A stretch of DNA of 64,000 nt from Pelargonium tetragonum (GCA_036897445.1 JAYMTL010000075.1:30537-94536), one strand, 5' to 3'. Positions 48,601 to 62,400 are shown, counted from the first letter of the stretch. Numbers and translations: made by a program. Notes: a model not told the origin generated them from the sequence alone.

Positions 48601-51600
48601 ATAGATATAGTAAACTATTAATACTAGGTATCATTGCAGTAATAATCTTTTTTTTTGTTCCCTCTAGGGAAAGGGTCGAAATCGTCGTTGTTTAGTCAGG
48701 TAGGGTGGGTTAGTGTAATATTGATATAAAAAAAACTAAAGGCTTAATAACGGAATTTGTCCTAGTTTGATAAATAAAAAAGTAAATCTTAGGGAAAAGA
48801 AAATGCTAAAGGACCCACCCTATTTACCGAGGGGCCTGGAACTATAATAGAGAGTACTGAATTACTCTTGAAATAGCAAGCTTTTGACTGGTTTGGAAAT
48901 CCAGGAATACCTACTCCTATCCTTTAAAGGAAGTTACCAGATAATAAGAAATTTCTTATCCAAAAGGATATAATACAATGCACTTAAAATCCACCGGGAT
49001 TATACCACTTCATAACCTAAAGGGGTAAACTGAGAACTTCTTCAACAATTCATTTTTAAAGGGTTCCCTTTTCACGCGAAGACTCTCTATTACGAGCGGT
49101 TTTTGGTAATTTCTTTTCTGGATGAGTTTCTGAGATAACTTACTTGTATTAAACTTCGTGGGGCTGCGCCATAGGAAAGTCCTCAAAATAGAGGAAATCG
49201 AGACTAATTCCAGATTAACCCTTAACTTTGTAAGAGCTTTACGTTTCAGGTTTTACTCGCTTTTATGCATGAAATTTGTAATTAACTTTGTTTTGTATGG
49301 TTCAAAATCCGGTATATAGAGTTAGTATATTCAACCAGTGGAGTCTTTTTAATACCAAGGGGATTTGCAATTTCAAGACACAAGAGAATAGTAGGGGCTG
49401 CATAGGGTAGTTCTTTTAGCGAATATCCAGGTCTAGCTTTAAAATCAAGAAAGCATACCTTAATTAGACTCAAGCAAGAATCCTTATTATAATTATAGCT
49501 CAGTATTCAAGAAAGTTAGGGCTTATTTAGAATTAATTGAAAGTATAGATCTAGTCGTAAGGAAGCTTATAGACCTGCGGGCTCGTGTCCTAAGTCTTGT
49601 GTGTGTACCCTTAGTTAAGGCAAAAACCCTTTTTATAGCTACTCTGGTATTTACAAGACTCTACCTAACTTCTTAACAAGCGTAACCGCACCCAGCGTAT
49701 TGTAAGATTGTAAGGAGCGCTCTAAAAAGCAAAGATGCATCTCACGCGATTAGGTCGAAATAAATACGTATTGGAATTTCTTTAATTTTATAAAAATTAG
49801 AGGGGTTCCTCATTTAAGGGTTAGGAGCATCTAATGGCAGTTCAGATAGTATACACCTACGCTCAAGTGGGCCCGAGTATATGGTTTCAATTTATTAAGA
49901 GTTTTTCTGGGTCTATATAAAGCTAATAAGTTTCTTTTGTAATAAAAACCCTCAGCTCCAGTCTAGATTGTTTGTAGTAAAGGGACGGACCCCTTTCGAT
50001 AGTAAACACTAATACTGATTATATCAATATTCGTAATAGCATAGCTTGTATTCTAATTCTAAGAATTAAGTATAAGAAAAAAACCTCTTTTTTCTTGGAT
50101 AAAGATCTAAGGGGCTTGTAATCCTGATCAATTAAGAATAAACTGTCAAATAATTGCAATTTTATCTTTTTTAGGTTACCTAAGATAAGAAAAAAGTACC
50201 CCATGCTTTTATTTAAAGGGCTCAGACGGGGGTCGGAAGGGGGAAGCCTTAGAGAGTATAATATAAGCGGTTCCTTACTGCAAAACAGGAGCTTTCAAGA
50301 AAAAGAAGTAGGGGCCTTGCTTTCTTTTATTGATGCGGAGATATCCTTATTAAAAGTTTTTTTAATACTATTCCTTCCCTTAGTCTGGTGCATCCGCAAC
50401 AAAAGGAGAAGCTAGAAAATTCACTGGAACATCAAACAATCTGCAACTGTTTAGGCTTCCACTTCCTTGCAGCTAAACAAAAAGACCCGGAGTCACTCTA
50501 TTTTGCTAAACTTCATGGGGTGTAATTCTTTAAAACAAAGTCACTGTAAAATCAAATTCGTAGGTATAAAGTGCCGTTCCTTAGTTTATTACTCCCTATC
50601 CGGTAACCTGTACCCTATGTCTTAAGTGTTTTGGGCTTTTTTAGTGCATTCCTTACTAAATTACTAATTTCTATAATTTTTTTGTTATTACTATATTAAG
50701 GGAACTCCTTCTTTTAGTAAGTCTACTCCACTCGGAAATACACAAAATTATATCCGTAATCCAACCAGTACCTATAGGTTAATACCTAGAAATCGTGAAG
50801 AGTCCTTAGAAATTTCTTAGGCCCCCTTAAATTAGCAAAGCCTATTATCTTATAAGAGTCAAACCTTAACATTAATATAGTATTCCTCTTTATTTCGTTA
50901 TAGTTTTAACCTACTCCGCGGTTTAGAGTATTTCATATGGCAAGAGCCCCGATTCAAGTCCCAGGGAATAATTAAACCAGACCCGCTAGTATGGGCTTGG
51001 GAATTCTAAGATATGGCAAAACGAAATCTATGCGGGAATTCCTATACTCTTATAAGCGATAAGTGGGCTCCTTTTCGAGTGCGCCAAAAGGTTTTTATAG
51101 GCAGAGTCAAAGTTTTACTAATAGCATCCCTTTGGGTTACTCAGAAAGCCCTATTCCTCGACTAAGTCTCTTTACAAATTCTTGTACTAGAACACTTTTT
51201 AGGATCTGCTAGATTAGCTTCTTACTATGAGTGGGCAGTAAACACTTTAAAAGGGTATGCACAAGGCACCTCAATTTTATAAAAATGAAAAAAAAATCAT
51301 ACACGAAGCCCTATTAAAGCACGTTAAAAACGCATCATAAAGGGTTTTTAAAAACGACTCCCTTATCTTGTATCTTGTCCTGAAAAGTTATATCCATTAG
51401 ATAAATATCTTTTTAATTAGTAATCTAGGATCGGGATGTAATGTTTAGTAACTCTTATCTATAAATAAGTTTGAGTAATAATTCCATAAAAAAGGCGTTA
51501 TCAATACCCCCGAGGATAGCAGGGAGCTCTACGCAAAAAGAAGAAAATAGTTTTGCATATCCGTGCAAGACCCCAAGTAGGACTAACCAATGTAAATATT

Positions 51601-51700
51601 TCTTTTCTTAAATCCAAAAGAATTACATTAAGTGGGAAGGCTCCTAATTAGAAGTCAATTTAGAAGTAAATAACTACTTAAAGAAAGAAGAAGAGAAGAG
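39673..51700. other. No gene seen; scattered GC-rich spots and microsatellite
   Basis: A TA/T run lies at about 42845-42866. A GC-rich near-palindrome around GGGGTGGCGCCCCC lies at about 43805-43818. Imperfect T-arm-like sites occur near 41876, 45280 (minus), 49575 and 50955 (plus). A 99-codon frame at 43997-44296 and a 70-codon frame at 50203-50415 show no motif and fit chance. Confidence 0.5.
39947..40207 (-). pseudogene. 86-codon frame, coding-like relic
   Basis: Minus strand. The centre reads MNRTKSSNSSYQGRVSGTKT then KKGEAHQRGLGNVIKIELKG, with a balanced composition unlike the hydrophobic chance frames elsewhere. The start chosen by the open frame is TTG and there is no context supporting expression. 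I see no conserved motif. It may be a relic segment or chance. Confidence 0.2.
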
Positions 51701-51759
51701 CTTGCCTTTATATAGAAAACCTTAAGTAAAAACAGATCTTGTCTAAGAATACTCCTTAA

Positions 51760-52033
51760 CTATCCGCAAAAATATTAAGATTAAGACGCCGAAAGACTTT
51801 TTAGACAGGATTAAAACCTACGCCTATTAGACTAAAAACCTTTGTTCTAACACTAAATTACTGACCCTGTTTATCCGCTTATGTTTCAAGGATTTTTGAC
51901 TTAACTAAACTAAAGCTAAAAAAGACTTATTTTAGTTTTAGTGAGATGCTTTTCAGTGAACATGTTTAAAAGTTATTTTATTCCAGATTGGGCTTTTTGT
52001 TATAGGTTCAGTTCCGACTGACGTAGGTATAAC
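51760..52033 (+). pseudogene. Possible Gag-like coding relic
   Basis: One plus-strand frame reads IRKNIKIKTPKDFLDRIKTY, then AY-stop-TKNLCSNTKLLTLFIRLCFK, DF-stop-LN-stop-TKAKKDLF. All breaks in the first 60 codons could come from TGG or CAR codons by RIP. The arrangement of a short basic lead, a PxxFLxxIxxY-like helix, then LLxLFxxxCFKDFW is reminiscent of capsid regions of Ty3/gypsy Gag (Leu-Lys-Gly-x-Ala-x-x-Trp-Phe). This is similarity by eye only, with no diagnostic zinc knuckle nearby. Confidence 0.22.
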
Positions 52034-54882
52034 ATGAGTTCTTCAAACCAACAAACTTTAATGATAAAGTTACTGAACCAAAAAGTAGTAGCATAGGGTA
52101 TACGAGTATTCCCCTTTTATGTGTTACCTATTAAACTTAATGAAGTCTTGGTTTCTCCTTACACGCATAGCCTAAAAAAAAAGAACTGTGAGGCTCCTTT
52201 AGACTTTAGAGAGGAGTTCTATGATACGATAGAACCCCCTTTTATATTATATTGTTGTTAAATTTTGAGTATCGTGTCATGATCGAATACATCTCGCTTA
52301 GTAGGATATCCATACTTTACTACCCAGCTTCCGATGAGAAGTTTCTTTAGGAAGCTGTTAAATACAGTAACTAAGAATTGTTCTGTCGTTTAACTTGCAG
52401 TTTATTCTTTTATGTTTATTTTGTTTCATGCGGTATTATTTTGTTCATTTAATATAAGTGATAAAGCATTCTGCCCATTATGCTAGGGGTTAAAATCGCT
52501 AAAAATAAGGAGAAAAAAGAAACCCGGATTCGCGGTCAAAGTACCCAACACAGAAAAAGAGCCTCCTTTTGAGCTCTGACTCCAGGTTCTTAGGAGAGAT
52601 ATATGGATAAAAAGTTAATTTAAGTATTACAAAGATTTTAAACCAAAAAAGCTCAAAACAACAATCGAGTTACCATAATGTTAATTAATTTACGAGGCTC
52701 TCCTAGTCATGGATCATAACTAGAATTTAAACTAAAAAATGGTTAAGAAATCTTATGCTTGCTGCAAGTGAATAGTAAAAAAAGCTCCATATAAGTTTAT
52801 ATTCTCCATCCCACGGGCAGGTTTTATACTACTAACGGGCTCTTTACTACATAAGAAATCCAATTCATAATTACCATTATCTTGGTGATCCTTTTTTTTG
52901 TAATACTCTTATCTTCTTTTTTAATATAGATCACGGATTCTTAGTAACCTTATGTTCTTCCTTTTTACTTAGTGGGCCTGACCCAACACAAAAGAATACT
53001 CATGTAATTAGAACAAAGTCCTATTGATAACGGTTAGAGTTGATAAACAACAAGAGGAAAGAGGGTTCTCGTACGAAGTTAAGCGTCTATAACTATAAAA
53101 AGGCTCATCTGAATTCCCATAAAACTAAAAGTTTCGTACCCTAAAGGATACTTGGAAGTTTTGACGTACAGCCGATAGTCATCGAATTACTGCAATTGAA
53201 TAACCCTAAAAGAGTATAAACGAGACCTTTACTTATACGTGTTGGGAAAAGGGGCCCTCTGGATTCACGAAAGTAGAACCCAGCTATGTCTGTCTATAAA
53301 ACTCAAGGATACTGGGCACATCTCCATCGGTCAGAATAGTCAAGAATCGGTTTACTTTCTGAGACTCTGTCTTTCGAATGATGGGCTACACTTTACTTGA
53401 CTCAAATCCTTATAAGTAATGAATAATAGCGAAACTTTTAGTTTAGGGCAAAAATGAGCGCTCATAGCCCAGTTAAGTATTCTCGTAATGAGGAAACTTA
53501 TTTACATACTATCGATACGCCCAAGAATTAGAATTTAGAATGGTGGAAACCTATAACAACAGTAAATAATAATATAGTACTTAGGTATCCCATAGGCTTT
53601 TACATGCTTAACCCAAAATATTTCAAGCCTTACTTTTTATATTTATATAAGCGGTAGAGGGACTTAACCAACTGTACTCTCTCCTACGGATTGCCCTATA
53701 TTTTAGATTTTAGTGAATAGTTTCGTAAACTAGACAACGAATTAGCTTTCTTGTAATTGTTATCAGGGTTCTACATTTGGGATGTGGGATAGCCTTCACC
53801 TGCTCTTTTTATTCTCTTTTATCTTGCTAGGAATCCAGGAAAACTCTGTAATCTCTTATATAATTTGGTATTCATTTGTGAAAGAGACTCTCCTACTATA
53901 AAATTATAGGATTTGAACCTGCATTCTAGAATTCTTGTATCATTTGAATGCAAGACACTATGCAATGAATTTAAGGGTTTTATAATTACATTGTGTATCT
54001 ATAAAATGTATGCTGATTTCTTCTTGATATTGGGTTTTTATTCCGGTACAGCGAGAAGTCAAAACAGGGATTCTTCATAATATAGAGCTATGGCTATATA
54101 CTAGTATCTATAAAGGGGACCCATGAATTCAGAAGGATAAAACCATACTAACAAAAGTTAATCAAAAAATCTAAATAACAGGATTCCTTGTTTGTCTTTT
54201 CAAGGATAAACCATTGTCAAGTCAGTTCTGATTCAGTTTGGGTAGCTTTTCTACTTGTTTTCCTTACTCAAATGAGTTAGATTAGATATGCGCCTAATTC
54301 CCTAAACAAAAAAGGGAGCTCTAATAAGGACTCCGTTTCATTTTGTATCCTAAGTTTTCCTTTAGTACTGTGTCCCTTCCCAGGCTTAGCACTTTTTAAG
54401 AATCTATTTGTTTCGTAAACAGAAGTCTATTTTAGTATTGTGAATTTACACCCCCGTAAATATAAATTTAAAAAGAACTAAATTTAATTCATAAAACCCT
54501 TAAGCGTTTGTCTCGGTCTCGGGCTCGAATTAGTAGTTTACCTTTGTGCTGCTATTAACACTTCACTGGACTCAATTACTTATTATCTTAATTTTTAACA
54601 ATTACGCGCTGAACTTATGTGTCCGAGGAGGGGTTATAGCTTTTTAGGTTTATCTAAATTGGACTCACGTTCTTAAGGCGGTGCCCCTTCTAACTTTTTA
54701 TAGTAGTAGGGGTTTAGCTTCAATCTTTTTTGAGCTTCTTTTATAGGTAACTATTACTTAACAGATTTAGAAGGAGCTATATCACAGTTTAGAATACTTA
54801 GTATATTTGTATATTTATGGCTTTTACTTATTTATTACTTGAGTTTTTGTACGGTAGCTCCTAAAAAAGAGTCCCCTTGGGT

Positions 54883-54952
54883 TATATAGCTTAGTCAGTT
54901 AGAATGTTCTATTATTTAAATCAAGATTGTCTTAGTTATAGCCAACTAAAAA
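54883..54952 (+). pseudogene. tRNA-like 5' half
   Basis: The sequence GGGTTATATAGCTTAGTCAG followed by TTAGAAT closely follows the 5' half of many tRNAs (acceptor GGGNTNT, AGCTCAGT, GGTTAGAGC). The D stem survives only as wobble or mismatched pairs (GCTT/GAAT). The downstream anticodon and T arms cannot be formed, and no box B follows at the expected distance. Relic or coincidence. Confidence 0.25.
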
Positions 54953-55443
54953 GGGGCTCTATCGGATCGAGCAGCTTAAGGAATCCCCTATATCTGTGCA
55001 TACCTCAGGAATAACTAGGCAGAATATAAGGATACAAAATAGGTACCAAACAAGGCAAATGTCCAAGAGCCCTGTAGCAATTGCTACGTTAAAACTATAT
55101 TTAGGGACTAATTATGATAGATCCGTATATAAATAAAAGGAAGACTTCGTCTTCACCCTTTTGAGATCTGACAAAAAAGGGGGGGCGGGTTCCCCGTGAG
55201 TTTAAAGTCTTTTCATTTTTCTACTTTCTACGAAAAGTGGTAATTATATTATCTAGGTTATTAATGGATCCTCATTTAATAAACCTTCTTCCAACAAGGT
55301 TTCGAGTTAAAGTGTTATAGGGTTACCGCGGTTCGGATATGAACAAACTTCAGAGAGAAAAGCTTTTTCATTTCATAACTAGGAATCCTATTTTTATATT
55401 TTTCTATACAAGTGAATTCCAAGTTCTAAAAAGAATTAATTTG

Positions 55444-55520
55444 ACCTAAAGGGTACACGTGACTTGAACCTTTGCATGTCGATTAATGTAATCCGCGCTT
55501 TACCCACTTGGATTTCACGC
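55444..55520 (-). pseudogene. tRNA-like relic on the minus strand
   Basis: On the minus strand the order is CCAAGTGGGTAAAGCGC (D-arm-like), GGATTACATTAATC (anticodon-arm region), GACATGC (variable region) and AGGTTCAAGTCAC (T arm, one mismatch to box B). Order and spacing are those of a tRNA. The GGATTACA word would be produced from GGATTGCA, a Cys-type anticodon arm, by one TpG-to-TpA change; this is inference. Stems are largely broken. Confidence 0.35.
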
Positions 55521-58345
55521 AAAGCAAGACTAAGCCAATTCATAATATACTTTGCTTTTCTGATAATTGATTAAAGAGTCCCCTGAGATAGGTAAGGAAC
55601 TTACAAGAAATTTGAAAAGCCGGGCTGTAGTTAGTATAAGAGTTTCCCTGTCTCACTAACATTTAACAAAGGCAACTCCGTTTATTAGATTCTTGAGGAT
55701 ATGCCAGCTTAACTCAGTGTTTAAGAATGCGCAGGGGTTTGCTTATGTATTCTCCAGCCTCATTAGTGCTCTCCCATACCGAGATTCCTTTAACCGGGTA
55801 TATAAGTAGTCTATATCTCTTTGAAAAGGGTGGCTGAGTGGGCATACTATTCCTATATAAGAGGCTTTTGAGCGATCTCAGCTAACTTTTGTACTTTGTA
55901 TTCTTAGGAGGCCTCTACTTATCTAATATTCCGGAAAACTAATTTGAGCCTTTATTTGCGATTAAAAACTAAGGAATTCGAGATTCAGAAAGAGCACAAG
56001 CTTTTTCTACTACCTCTAGGAAATACTGAATAGAAAGTATATTAAGGGGCTCCTTTCTCGGATAAGGGCATTATTCTAAGTATAGAAAATTTGTTTAAGG
56101 ATAAATTTTTATTAGCTCCGAGTGCCTTTATTCTTGAGGCACATGGATTTGAACAGGACTCGACGTTATGCCTAGGAGTCTCTTTATACTTGAAATCGAG
56201 TGTCTAACAACAAGGTGATATACGATAGGGGGTGCCTTCTACGCTCTGTATAATTTCCAAGAAAAAAAGGGGGGTACTCTATCTAAAGCTTTTTGCGGAC
56301 TTTAGAAATAAAAAAGAACTTACTAATATTAATTGCTTTGGACAGGTAAGCCTGAACTTTCACTAAAACTAGTAGTAAAGATGAATAAGTATTCTGGGCT
56401 GTTATAATAAAAGTTTCTAACCCCTTTCCCTTTCTAATTAATGGAATTTAGAACTATATGTATACTAAACATTAACCGCCAACATCTGCGCTGAAACTAA
56501 AAACCTTGCGTATACACTCTTAAAATTAAACGTAGCTTAGTTATATCACCACTATAAGCTACACAAGCATCTCAAGGAGGCCTTTCCAAATTTCTTATAC
56601 CACGAAGGCTATTTTTTGTTAGAATTCCTATTCTATTGATTTTTAAGAATCCCAAGAACTTAAATAGAAAGAAAATCAATATCTAAGCCTAGCCAACGGC
56701 AGTCTTGTTCTTTATCTGCAGAATGAGGTCGGGGATCCCTAACAATATCGGAGTAGAGCAAAGTTCAATTTAATTTATAGGAATGTCGTAGGTTCAAATA
56801 TCATCCTAGATACAAGATTTAAGGGCAGAAACTCAGATAGGGATTAGGACTAATTGCTAGGGATACGAAAACTAAGTAAAAACTAAAGTCTCTAGTTTAG
56901 TAACAGTAATAATTCTTTATTTGGATCAAAAAAGAGTAGGAATTAGGATACCTTTAAAAATATTGAATCCTTCTTGAACTGAATTTAAATACTTTGCCCT
57001 TTTAACAAGTTGGGGAATTTTATTTCATAAGGGGCCCTTGATAATTTACATACGAGATCTATTAAAAATGAAGGTCCTCGACATCTAGATCTAGCTTATA
57101 GGGTCAAGTTCTGGGTAGAACCTGTAAACAGAACAAAACTTAGGATGCTTTTTCTAAAACCGAATTCTAAAAGCTAGGCTTTGAGGTTGTACTATACATA
57201 AGAATCCTGGAAATACCTAAAAAGTTCAGCTAGAGTAAGGGCTCTTATTCCTGCCAGATAAGGGATACACTTTCCAGAATCTTTTTGATACAACCTTTAT
57301 GTTAAATTTCATAGGTTTAGTTATATAAAGAGTTCTCTATAGGCTTAACCTGTTACAACGTATAGCACAAAAGTAAAAGAACACAGGACTAATTTCTACA
57401 GGTACTTATTTTAAAGGAGGGAGGCTGTTAAAAGCTTTGCCGTGTGTAAGATATTCTGGCATAAATGTAGGACCTTCTAGGATTCCCGTGTCTAAATTTG
57501 TTATCAAAGTACCCTGCTTCGAGAAGTTTTCGTATTCTTTGGAGTCTCCATTTAGCTTCAGAGGTTCCCGGCTATAAGATATACTTACCTAGCCTTCATT
57601 TGCACTTTACAAAAGTCTGGATTATAATTATCTTTAATGTAATTTTAGTTCCCCAAAACCCTAAGAACTTTATGAATCAGGGCTTTACTTGTTTTGCCTT
57701 TGCTGAAAAAAAGAAATATATTCGTGTAGAATGGAATCCCCTATATATAATTCGATATATTCTCTATCTGTATTCGAGGACTTCTTTGCTAAATAACGAG
57801 CTTGGTCTTGAATTTAGAACGAGGACTTATAAAAAAAAACAAAGGCTCGAATCGGTTAGGTTCTCGTGTACTTAAGGGTTTTTCGCTATGATTATATTCC
57901 CTTTTTAGGGGCTCTCAGTCAGAACAAGCTTTTTTATAGCTCCCTACCTTAAAGCTTAAAGAAAAAAGAACTAAGGTAATTAACAAGAATAAAAAGTGTA
58001 CAATAGGTCCTATATTCTATTCTTTGGTTTAGCTTTGCTATGTTATCTTAAAAAGGTTCTTGGCACCCTTTTAAGAGTATAAGACGTTGTAAAAAAGTTC
58101 CTTTTTATTTTCTACTACCACGTTCCTGGATTGTTTAATAATGACTAGATCATATCCTAATCTTTTGTTCGCTTTTTAAAGCGCAGCCTTTCTAGTCTCC
58201 GAATGCCCTGATATTTTCAGAACAACTCTTATTTAGTATCAATTAAGTACTTCTCGATAAATTATATAAATACAAGTCCCCCTTTTGAATGCTAAGACTT
58301 TTCACTTTTGATAGGAATTTCTTTCAAAGGCAAAAGAGACTTTAG

Positions 58346-58436
58346 GAGATTCTAAGAATTCAAGTAGTAAGAAGGGTTTCAACTAACGAGAAACTGAGTG
58401 AGATAGGGGTTTTACAACCTCCAAAGGAAAGGACTT
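58346..58436 (+). repeat. Second dispersed repeat family, copy C
   Basis: Aligns by eye with copy B: TCTAAGAATTCAAGTA, then TCAACTAACGAGA in place of TCAACTAATGACA, then GGGGTTTTACAA and AAAGGAAAGG. About 38 kb from copies A and B and in the same orientation. Copy C retains ACG where A and B have ATG. Confidence 0.45.
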
Positions 58437-59263
58437 AAATAAGAGTATAGTTTCTTAAAGTAGATGTTAAACATAGTAGTGACGCAGAGGCCTAAAAAGT
58501 GAAAAAAACAACACTTTACTGGACCCCTAAACGGGTGATAAAAGGGCATTCTGGATAATAACTATGGGCTTCTTTCCCACTCCAGAGATTTGGGTTAAGC
58601 AAGGAAAAAGAGTTAAAGTCTAACTAAAATCTCGGGTAATCCTGAAAGCAAATAATAAGGAGTTAGTTAGGGAGTTAAGTCTTGGCCTTTTAGATAGAAA
58701 ACTTTAAAAACGCGTTTTACAAGACAAAAATGAAGTGAAAAGCTTTTAATAAGGGTAATAGTATAACCCGAGTAAGGAGTCCGCGCTTTCTAGTTAACAA
58801 GGAAAGAAAGATAAGGAATTTGAGTTCTTAGCTATTTAGAAAGAAATATAAAAGTAAGGCTCAGGTTTCTTATCTTACAGGATCCAGTTAACGAAGTAAC
58901 TAAGTAAGAAGGGATTCACAGAAAGCAGGTCTCTCTCCTAAAACAAGGTACGCAGTGGGACTTGAACTTGTGTAGCTACCCGCCTAAAACCCGATTCAAG
59001 TTTCTAAGAATTCTTCTTTGTTCAGCTCCCGGTCTTAATAAAAGTAATAGGGGATCCTCTTGAGTATTTTATAATTACCTCACACAACTCTTAACCAAGA
59101 CCTGGAAATCAAGTAATTTAGTAATGAATAGGGAAAGATCCTAAGTCTAAGGTAAGAGCTCCTCTGCGAGAATCCTTGTGACTTGTTAGGGAAGGGCTTA
59201 ATAAGATAAATCTTGCCTCATGTTCCATTTGTTTTAGTATTTTAGTCTCTGAGACAGTAAATA

Positions 59264-59455
59264 GGAGAGGATGCTTGGAGTCTTCATGGCTCCAGTTGTA
59301 ATAACAAGTTTGACTGGCTAAAAGGGGCTTCTAATAAGATACGGAAGCTTGAGGTAGAGAATATAGCTATGACTAAGAAAAAGATACAGATTTCGCTACA
59401 GGCTAAAAAGAAAAGAGTTATAGCTCTAAGGAATATAGCAGCTAGGAAAAGGTAT
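59264..59455 (+). pseudogene. Stop-free basic coding-like relic
   Basis: From after TAA 59258 to TAA 59456 this frame is open for about 65 codons. It reads EDAWSLHGSSCNNKFDWLKG, ASNKIRKLEVENIAMTKKKI, then QISLQAKKKRVIALRNIAAR and KRYA before the stop. The heptad-like LEVEN...L pattern followed by a basic KKKR end resembles the C-terminal tails of fungal pogo/Fot1-type transposases, which I know as a general trend only. The length alone is not significant. Shares the KRVIAL word with the 33.0 kb minus-strand relic. Confidence 0.3.
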
Positions 59456-62400
59456 GCATAAGAAAGCAGGTATTACAAATAAGAAGTAGGTGGTCGTAAG
59501 GTATGAGGTATATAATTTAGGAGTTTTTAGTCCTAATCCGGGTCATTAAGTCTTTGATATTCTGCTTTTTGAGATAGACTTTAGGGGTAACCCTTAAATT
59601 AAATGTATTACTGTACTACAAGGAGAAGGGCTAGTATAAAAAAAGGTGTAGAAGTTAATATTAAAAGCGCAATCTTTTCAGAATGGTTTAGGTAAAGAAA
59701 ATAGATAAATATCTTCAAATATCGAGTAGGAAATCCCAGCTTTTAGAGAATAGCAGATTCCTGATTACTTAAGTTTTAGGACAAATTGCGCTCAAGTTAA
59801 AATATCATAGGTTCAAAGTACTAATCTCGAAAAAAAGAGTAACAAATACTTCTTAAATTAGCGTAATGCTTCATTTGGAATCTGGGCAATCCTCAGGAAT
59901 TGTAATAAAAAGTGGTTTTCCGACCCTTGCTCTCCAAATTTGATTGCTCGAATTCGGACAAATTTTTAAGCCAAGCGGTTTTCCTGATCTAAGGTCAGGG
60001 TAAATTTCCTATTTAAAGGGATTGATGTGGCCTTATATAAAAGAAAATCTTTGTACGGGTGTTGGTAGGAATCCTACTCTTTTTGGAAGCAAGCCAAGAA
60101 ACTTCTATCTTTAAGGATCTGCTTTTATTATATAAACACTTTACTAACCTTTAAAAATAAAGAATATCATTTTCTTTTTTAATAACGAAAGTAAAGAGCA
60201 TCTTGCTGCTTTGAGCTAAAGCGCTGGTAAAACCTATAGCACACTTATGGACATACTACTCCTAATTCTAAAAAGCACAAATGAGTTAAGACGGATTTGT
60301 TTTAAAGTTTGAAAGCTATGGAGATTTCAGAAAGCAATAGACTTCTACTGGAGTAAAATGTTATAAAGGGGTCTTCTAGGCTGCCTATACTTTACTTTAC
60401 TAAAACCCATTTAACCCAAATCATAAAGGGGCGCCCTCCCCGTGCAGCTAAATCAAAAATAGATCAAAATAAGATAGAATTTTTAGTTGCCTTTGGTACT
60501 AGAACCCTTAGTGTCTCAAAACAATATTCGCTTTTACTTTGCAGCTACCCTTACCACCCCAAAAAATCTAACCAAAACCCAGTGAAAATAGGGACCACTT
60601 GTCTTTTTTAAGCTTCCCTTTATTCTTTATATGCTATGACTTACTCAATAGGACTCTAAAGTGAGGGACTCGCTGTTTATCCCTCTCACCTTTAAGAGGA
60701 GACCTTATCATTAAATAGGGAGTACCTTGTATAACCCCTTTCGAGTTAAAATTAACTTAAAGTCTTTATAAAAAGCGGGCGTATTGCTATCAATAAAGCT
60801 AGTCACGACCTTAAACGTAAACTACGCTATGTAAGCCCTGCTCTTTAAATAAACTTTTTGTGTAAATTGTGACCTATTCTTAACTTTATTATTTAATTTA
60901 ACAAGCCCTTGTTTAGCCTTTTTAGAGGAATCTCCTGTGTCCTTGACTTAGACTTTTGCTATTATGACTAAACGGAACCTTTTTTATTCATTTAAAAGGG
61001 TACAAACTTACAAAAGAGTTGAATTTACTAGAATTAAAGAATCCCGCTCTTACTTGAGGAAAACTATATCAAAGATAGACTACCGTTAATTGCGGGGGAA
61101 CTTTCTAGATCATAATATGTTAAAAATAGCATACCGAAAAACCTACTTAATGAAAATCTAAAGCATTGAATTCTAGATGCCGGGTAAACCCTAAAAGAGT
61201 CTTACTTTGAACTTTCAATGTTACCCTTCCTTAGGGAACTCTATCCAGTACAAGATAATAAAGTATAGATATCGCTACAAAAAAGCGCATATTTAATGCG
61301 TAACTTTTGCACTCAAAACTTTTTAATGGTTAATTAGACATTCAACAAACTTCTCTTTTCATTTATTTAGAATGAATGTGGAAATCTAGTAATTAGAACA
61401 GCTTATATAGAGGAAATCCAGACTTTTTCTCTGTTAATTGAAAGCTAGCTTTCCCTTTTGTAGTTAGTAGTTCCTATCGCTACATACACGTAGGTTCCTA
61501 ATCTACTAGGAGCAATGCTTTAAGGAAATTTCTCAAAAGGAGTACCCTGGAAACGAGACTCTTAAGTACTAAGCTCCTTTTTTTAGTGGTGTATAGTGTC
61601 CCCCGCTAACGAAACGAGGGTATACCCATCCTATCCGGAATTTGATTATATCCTTTATTATATAGGCGAATGGAAATTAAAAAGCCAAACAGTTATAAAA
61701 CTACATCCCGCAAATTCCTACATACTCTATTTAAAACTTCCAGCGCATTCGGTTGACTTTATGTAAACTCATCAATAAAAGCCTCTTGAACTCTTAAAAT
61801 GAAATTTAACTGGCATAAAATTTCTACATAAACTGAGTGTCAAAGTATTCTTAAAACTTTTTTTGCGTTTTTAGTAACTTCTACGTCCAGGTTAAACTGG
61901 AATTAGTTTAGAATTAGTAGTATAGCTTTCAACAAGGGAATAGGGGCCTTTTTTGAGCCCGGACTGCAGTAAGTGCCTATTTTTTTAATTTATTTAAATG
62001 TAGAATCGTGCTAAGTTAGATAAGATTGCAAAAAGAAAGCCCCGCTTATAAAATATGGTAAGGGTCTTCTTATTTTCGATTACAGCAGGAAAAAAGGAGA
62101 CGCATATCATCCAATACTTTCGGCTTTGTCGTTTAAAAGCTACAAGTTTTATTTACTAGACTAAGATTTCATCTTTATTGCAGGTATTTATAAAAAACTT
62201 TTAAGGTCCTTTTCCGTGAGCTAAAAGTACTTTAAAATGCTAGTTGAGTTTTTCTTTATACTCCTTTATACTCGGGGCAATACTTTATAAAGAGCCTAGA
62301 CAAATAGAGTGAAGCCTAACACTGAAGTAATTAAAGGGAAAGTGCAAAAATGATTTTAGCATAAACCCCCTCAAGGGTTTTAAAGTACCCTCACAACACA

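Larger units (their letters stand above)
52034..58345. other. No gene seen; tRNA-like sites, longest chance frame
   Basis: Contains an exact minus-strand box B-like GGTTCAAATCC at 53909-53919, an imperfect plus-strand one near 56794 and the relics at 54883 and 55444. The longest frame of the window, 57498-57875 (125 codons, TTG start), reads as mixed hydrophobic and basic sequence without domain signature. Its length is about the maximum expected by chance over six frames of 64 kb at this composition. Confidence 0.5.

Noticed and set aside
57498-57875. Longest open frame, 125 codons
   Set aside because: No motif or domain, a TTG start, and a length about equal to the chance maximum for this window.
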